Assembly: GCF_012524205.1 (NCBI RefSeq)
Contig: NZ_JABACI010000005.1
Location: 124,001 to 188,000, forward strand
DNA from: Microbacterium salsuginis
GTDB taxonomy: Bacteria > Actinomycetota > Actinomycetes > Actinomycetales > Microbacteriaceae
Length of the DNA stretch: 64,000 nt
Direction: 5' to 3'
The notes beneath the pieces are model-generated. The model did no database searches, had not been told where the DNA came from, and saw only the letters and a program-made list of their open reading frames with translations. Both the position numbers and the translations under genes were made by a program. Below are positions 61,860 through 64,000 of this stretch, piece after piece; the first letter of the stretch is position 1, and each line of letters opens with the position of its first letter.

Positions 61860-62950
61860 GAGCGTCCTCGCTTGGGGATGTGGTCGCGCGGACCTGCCGG
61901 GCGCGCCGCCGCGCGCCGTTCGGCGCGATTCGCGAACTCGGATGCCTCGTCCCGCTCGCGTCGCGAAGCGAGCCGGCGCTCGTCGTACTCGGTGTAGGCG
62001 TCGACGATCCGCCCGACGAGGGTGTGCCGCACCACGTCCTCGCTGGTGAGGTAGGCGAAATGGATGTCGTCGATGTTGCCGAGGACGCGCGTCACCAGCC
62101 GCAGGCCCGAGGCCCCTTGGGGCAGGTCGATCTGAGTGATGTCCCCGGTGACCACCATCCGCGTGCCGAACCCCAGCCGCGTGAGGAACATCTTCATCTG
62201 CTCGGGCGTGGTGTTCTGGGCCTCGTCCAGCACGACGAACGAGTCGTTGAGCGTCCGGCCGCGCATGTACGCCAGCGGAGCGACCTCGATCGTGCCGGTG
62301 GCCATGAGCTTGGGCACCAGCTCGGGGTCCATCATCTCGTTGAGGGCGTCGTAGAGCGGCCGCAGGTACGGGTCGATCTTGTCGGTCAGCGTGCCGGGAA
62401 GGAATCCGAGCCGCTCCCCCGCCTCGACGGCCGGACGGGTCAGAATGATGCGGCTGACTTCCTTGCGCTGCAGGGCCTGCACGGCCTTCGCCATCGCGAG
62501 ATAGGTCTTTCCGGTGCCGGCGGGACCGATGCCGAACACGATCGTGTTCTCTTCGATGGCGTCGACGTACGCCTTCTGCCCGAGCGTCTTGGGCCGGATC
62601 ACTTTGCCCCGCGACGAAAGGATCGCCTCGCCGAGCACCTCGGACGGACGCGGTCCGCCCTCGGTCCGCAGGATCCGATTGGACGAGGTCACATCTTCCT
62701 CGCCCAGGGAGTGACCGGCCTTGGTCATCGCCAGGAGCTCGTCGACGAGCGACTTCGCAGCGGCGACGGCGGCGGGGTCCCCGGTCAGAGTGATCTCGTT
62801 CCCGCGGACGTGGACGTCGACGTCCGGATGCTCCTTCTCGACGACGCGCAGCAGCCGGTCCTGGGGACCGAGCAGCTGGACCATCGCGACTCCGTCGGCA
62901 TAGATCCGCTCGACGGCGCCTGCGCCGTCGGTCGTGGGTTCGTCAGGCAC
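61856..62950 (-). CDS. PhoH-like ATPase
   Basis: 364 residues from GTG 62950. Walker A GPAGTGKTYLAMA, the LTRPAVEAGERLGFLPG segment, Walker B SFVVLDEAQNTTPEQMKMFLTR and TGDITQIDLP define the family. The first 80 residues are a KH-like domain (VEKEHPDVDVHVRGNEITLTGD). PhoH proteins are probable RNA helicase-like ATPases linked to YbeY. The start overlaps the HIT gene's stop by eight bases. Confidence 0.94.
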   Translation of the reverse strand: MPDEPTTDGAGAVERIYADGVAMVQLLGPQDRLLRVVEKEHPDVDVHVRGNEITLTGDPAAVAAAKSLVDELLAMTKAGHSLGEEDVTSSNRILRTEGGPRPSEVLGEAILSSRGKVIRPKTLGQKAYVDAIEENTIVFGIGPAGTGKTYLAMAKAVQALQRKEVSRIILTRPAVEAGERLGFLPGTLTDKIDPYLRPLYDALNEMMDPELVPKLMATGTIEVAPLAYMRGRTLNDSFVVLDEAQNTTPEQMKMFLTRLGFGTRMVVTGDITQIDLPQGASGLRLVTRVLGNIDDIHFAYLTSEDVVRHTLVGRIVDAYTEYDERRLASRRERDEASEFANRAERRAAARPAGPRDHIPKRGRS

Positions 62951-63290
62951 CAAGGCTCGCTTCCTGAAGTCCTCCGGCGAGCACGTGGGCGTGCACATGG
63001 AAGACGGTCTGGCCCGCGTTCGGGCCGGTGTTGAAGATCAGACGGAAATCGCCGTCGGCGTGCTCGGCGGCGAGGGAGTTCGCCAGTCCGACCAGTTCGG
63101 CGAGGAGGTCGGGATCGCCCGCGGCGAGCTCGACGACGTTGCGGTACTGCTCGCTCTTGGGGATGACGAGCAGGTGCACGGGGGCCTTCGGCGCGATGTC
63201 GCGGATCGCGAACGCGTTCTCGGTCTCGGCGATGATCTCGGACGGGATCTCTCCGTCGAGGATGCGCGTGAAGATCGAGGGTTCGCTCAT
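62943..63290 (-). CDS. HIT family nucleotide-binding hydrolase
   Basis: 115 residues. The histidine triad is TVFHVHAHVLAGG, with DIAPKAPVHLLVIPK upstream. It probably hydrolyses nucleotide phosphoramidates or dinucleotides. First gene of the chain HIT-phoH-ybeY-CBS-era. The ATG is six bases after TAGACT, so the whole operon mRNA likely starts with the HIT start codon. Confidence 0.94.
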   Translation of the reverse strand: MSEPSIFTRILDGEIPSEIIAETENAFAIRDIAPKAPVHLLVIPKSEQYRNVVELAAGDPDLLAELVGLANSLAAEHADGDFRLIFNTGPNAGQTVFHVHAHVLAGGLQEASLGA

Positions 63291-63296
63291 GCCCTC

Positions 63297-63302
63297 AGTC
63301 TA
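63297..63302 (-). promoter_or_regulatory. -10 element TAGACT for the HIT-era operon
   Basis: On the minus strand TAGACT is followed by GAGGGC and ATG 63290. Confidence 0.55.
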
Positions 63303-63344
63303 TCGACGAGGCGGCTGACGAGGTCATGGCCGCTCGGAACGGCC

Positions 63345-63375
63345 GGAGCCGTGCGGCGGTACGCCGCACGGCTCC
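63345..63375 (-). terminator. Terminator after the 5'-nucleotidase-like gene
   Basis: A 14-bp perfect stem (GGAGCCGTGCGGCG and complement) with a three-base loop, 26 bases after the stop on the minus strand. Confidence 0.8.
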
Positions 63376-63400
63376 TCGATACGCCGATGCGCTGTCGGTG

Positions 63401-64000
63401 TCAGTCCTGCACGGCCCTCACGCGATCGAGCGCGGGCGGTGTGACCGGGGAGTGGGCCGTCAGGTAGCCGGCAACGGCATCCGCGCCGGAGAACGCCGTC
63501 CGATGCTGATCCTCAGCGCCCTGCAGTGCGGTGAACGGCGGGCGGAAGCCGGTCTGTGCGAAGTTGTTCGACAGTGCAGCGATGCGATAGGTCTCGTTCG
63601 GCTTCAGCGGAGCACCGTTGACCCGCACCTGCCCGAACGCGACTCTGTCGCCGACGGCGGCCGACGCGTCGTACCGGTACGTGACGTTGCCCGACACGGC
63701 CAGCGCCTGGAAGGTCTCGGCACCTGCGGCATCCAGCTGCCACTGGCTCTCGAGCAGATCGTGGATCTGCCGCCCGGTCACGTCCCCGGTGACGACCGCC
63801 CAGCCGATGCCGTTCTCGACGACCAGGCCGAAGAACACCTCACCGAAGGTCACCGCGCCCGGCGCGTCACCCGGCACCGCACTGCTCGGCGCGTGCGGCA
63901 GATCCCGCAGCAGCGTTCCGGGCATCGACACGGCGAGGTCGGCCGCGTCGCCGTCCTCCCCCGCCGCCCACAGGTACGCATCGGCCGTCAGGTTCGCGAG
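63401..64000 (-). CDS. 5'-nucleotidase C-terminal domain protein (5' end beyond window)
   Basis: The last 199 residues of a longer protein whose start lies beyond the right edge. The fragment opens with LANLTADAYLWAAG, equivalent to the G-N-L-x-A-D-A motif that begins the C-terminal domain of bifunctional UshA-like 5'-nucleotidases. GPNETYR/KPNETYRIAALSNNF is a later family motif. The upstream metallophosphatase domain and any signal peptide are outside the window. Expected to be secreted and to hydrolyse nucleotides. Followed by a terminator. Confidence 0.82.
   Translation of the reverse strand, partial: LANLTADAYLWAAGEDGDAADLAVSMPGTLLRDLPHAPSSAVPGDAPGAVTFGEVFFGLVVENGIGWAVVTGDVTGRQIHDLLESQWQLDAAGAETFQALAVSGNVTYRYDASAAVGDRVAFGQVRVNGAPLKPNETYRIAALSNNFAQTGFRPPFTALQGAEDQHRTAFSGADAVAGYLTAHSPVTPPALDRVRAVQD

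Overview
This window is a contiguous piece of a high-GC actinobacterial chromosome, most likely from Microbacteriaceae and probably Microbacterium. Pointers are the GC-rich codon use, the order aceE-fasR-fabD-fabH-acpP-fabF with a DUF3145 gene after it, glnA1/glnE/glnA2 side by side, DUF4191, RDD and DUF7455 proteins, an A-type RNase P RNA, and a PolA-like polymerase without a recognisable proofreading site. No prophage, insertion sequence, integron or CRISPR array is visible; this is backbone with a few accessory genes.

Layout. 0-4 kb: topoisomerase IV parC (truncated by the window edge) and parE, tail to tail. 3.9-6.7 kb: two overlapping alanine-racemase-like genes with complementary active-site halves, and a divergent ATP-grasp gene sharing one bidirectional -10 element. 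6.7-10.7 kb: RibD-type reductase, CofE-like ligase coupled to the principal sigma factor, PAC2 protein. 10.7-15.4 kb: leucyl aminopeptidase, lipoamide dehydrogenase and two-lipoyl-domain E2. 16.9-24 kb: nitrogen assimilation (GlnR-box-controlled glnA, adenylyltransferase glnE, glnA2). 24.4-28 kb: polyphosphate glucokinase, RNase P RNA, PolA-like polymerase, coiled-coil zinc-ribbon protein. 29-30.6 kb: ECF41 sigma factor with a divergent monooxygenase. 30.9-38.5 kb: pyruvate dehydrogenase E1 followed by the FAS-II cluster. 39.3-42.2 kb: iron-box-controlled 2OG/Fe(II)-oxygenase-like gene and a DUF262/DUF1524 nuclease-like gene. 42.3-44.2 kb: PTS EIICBA. 45-54 kb: peptide deformylase, then dus-dgt-dnaG, uppS and recO. 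56.5-58.4 kb: leuA with a leader peptide and a putative translational switch. 59-63.3 kb: coupled chain HIT-phoH-ybeY-CBS protein-era. The window ends inside a 5'-nucleotidase-like gene.

Together the genes supply central metabolism (acetyl-CoA to fatty acids, nitrogen assimilation, leucine synthesis, sugar uptake) and information processing (primase, topoisomerase, RecO, RNase P, sigma factor, ribosome maturation). Three tRNA genes (Val, Met, Asn) lie between them.

Two themes recur. At least fifteen genes have a TANNNT-like -10 hexamer ending 6-7 nt before the start codon, which predicts leaderless mRNAs and was used here to choose starts. The word GGATGCC/GGCATCC is conspicuously frequent. 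The best candidates for something undescribed are the complementary split alanine racemase pair with its divergent ATP-grasp partner, and the leuA leader in which the leucine codons themselves are complementary to the leuA Shine-Dalgarno region.
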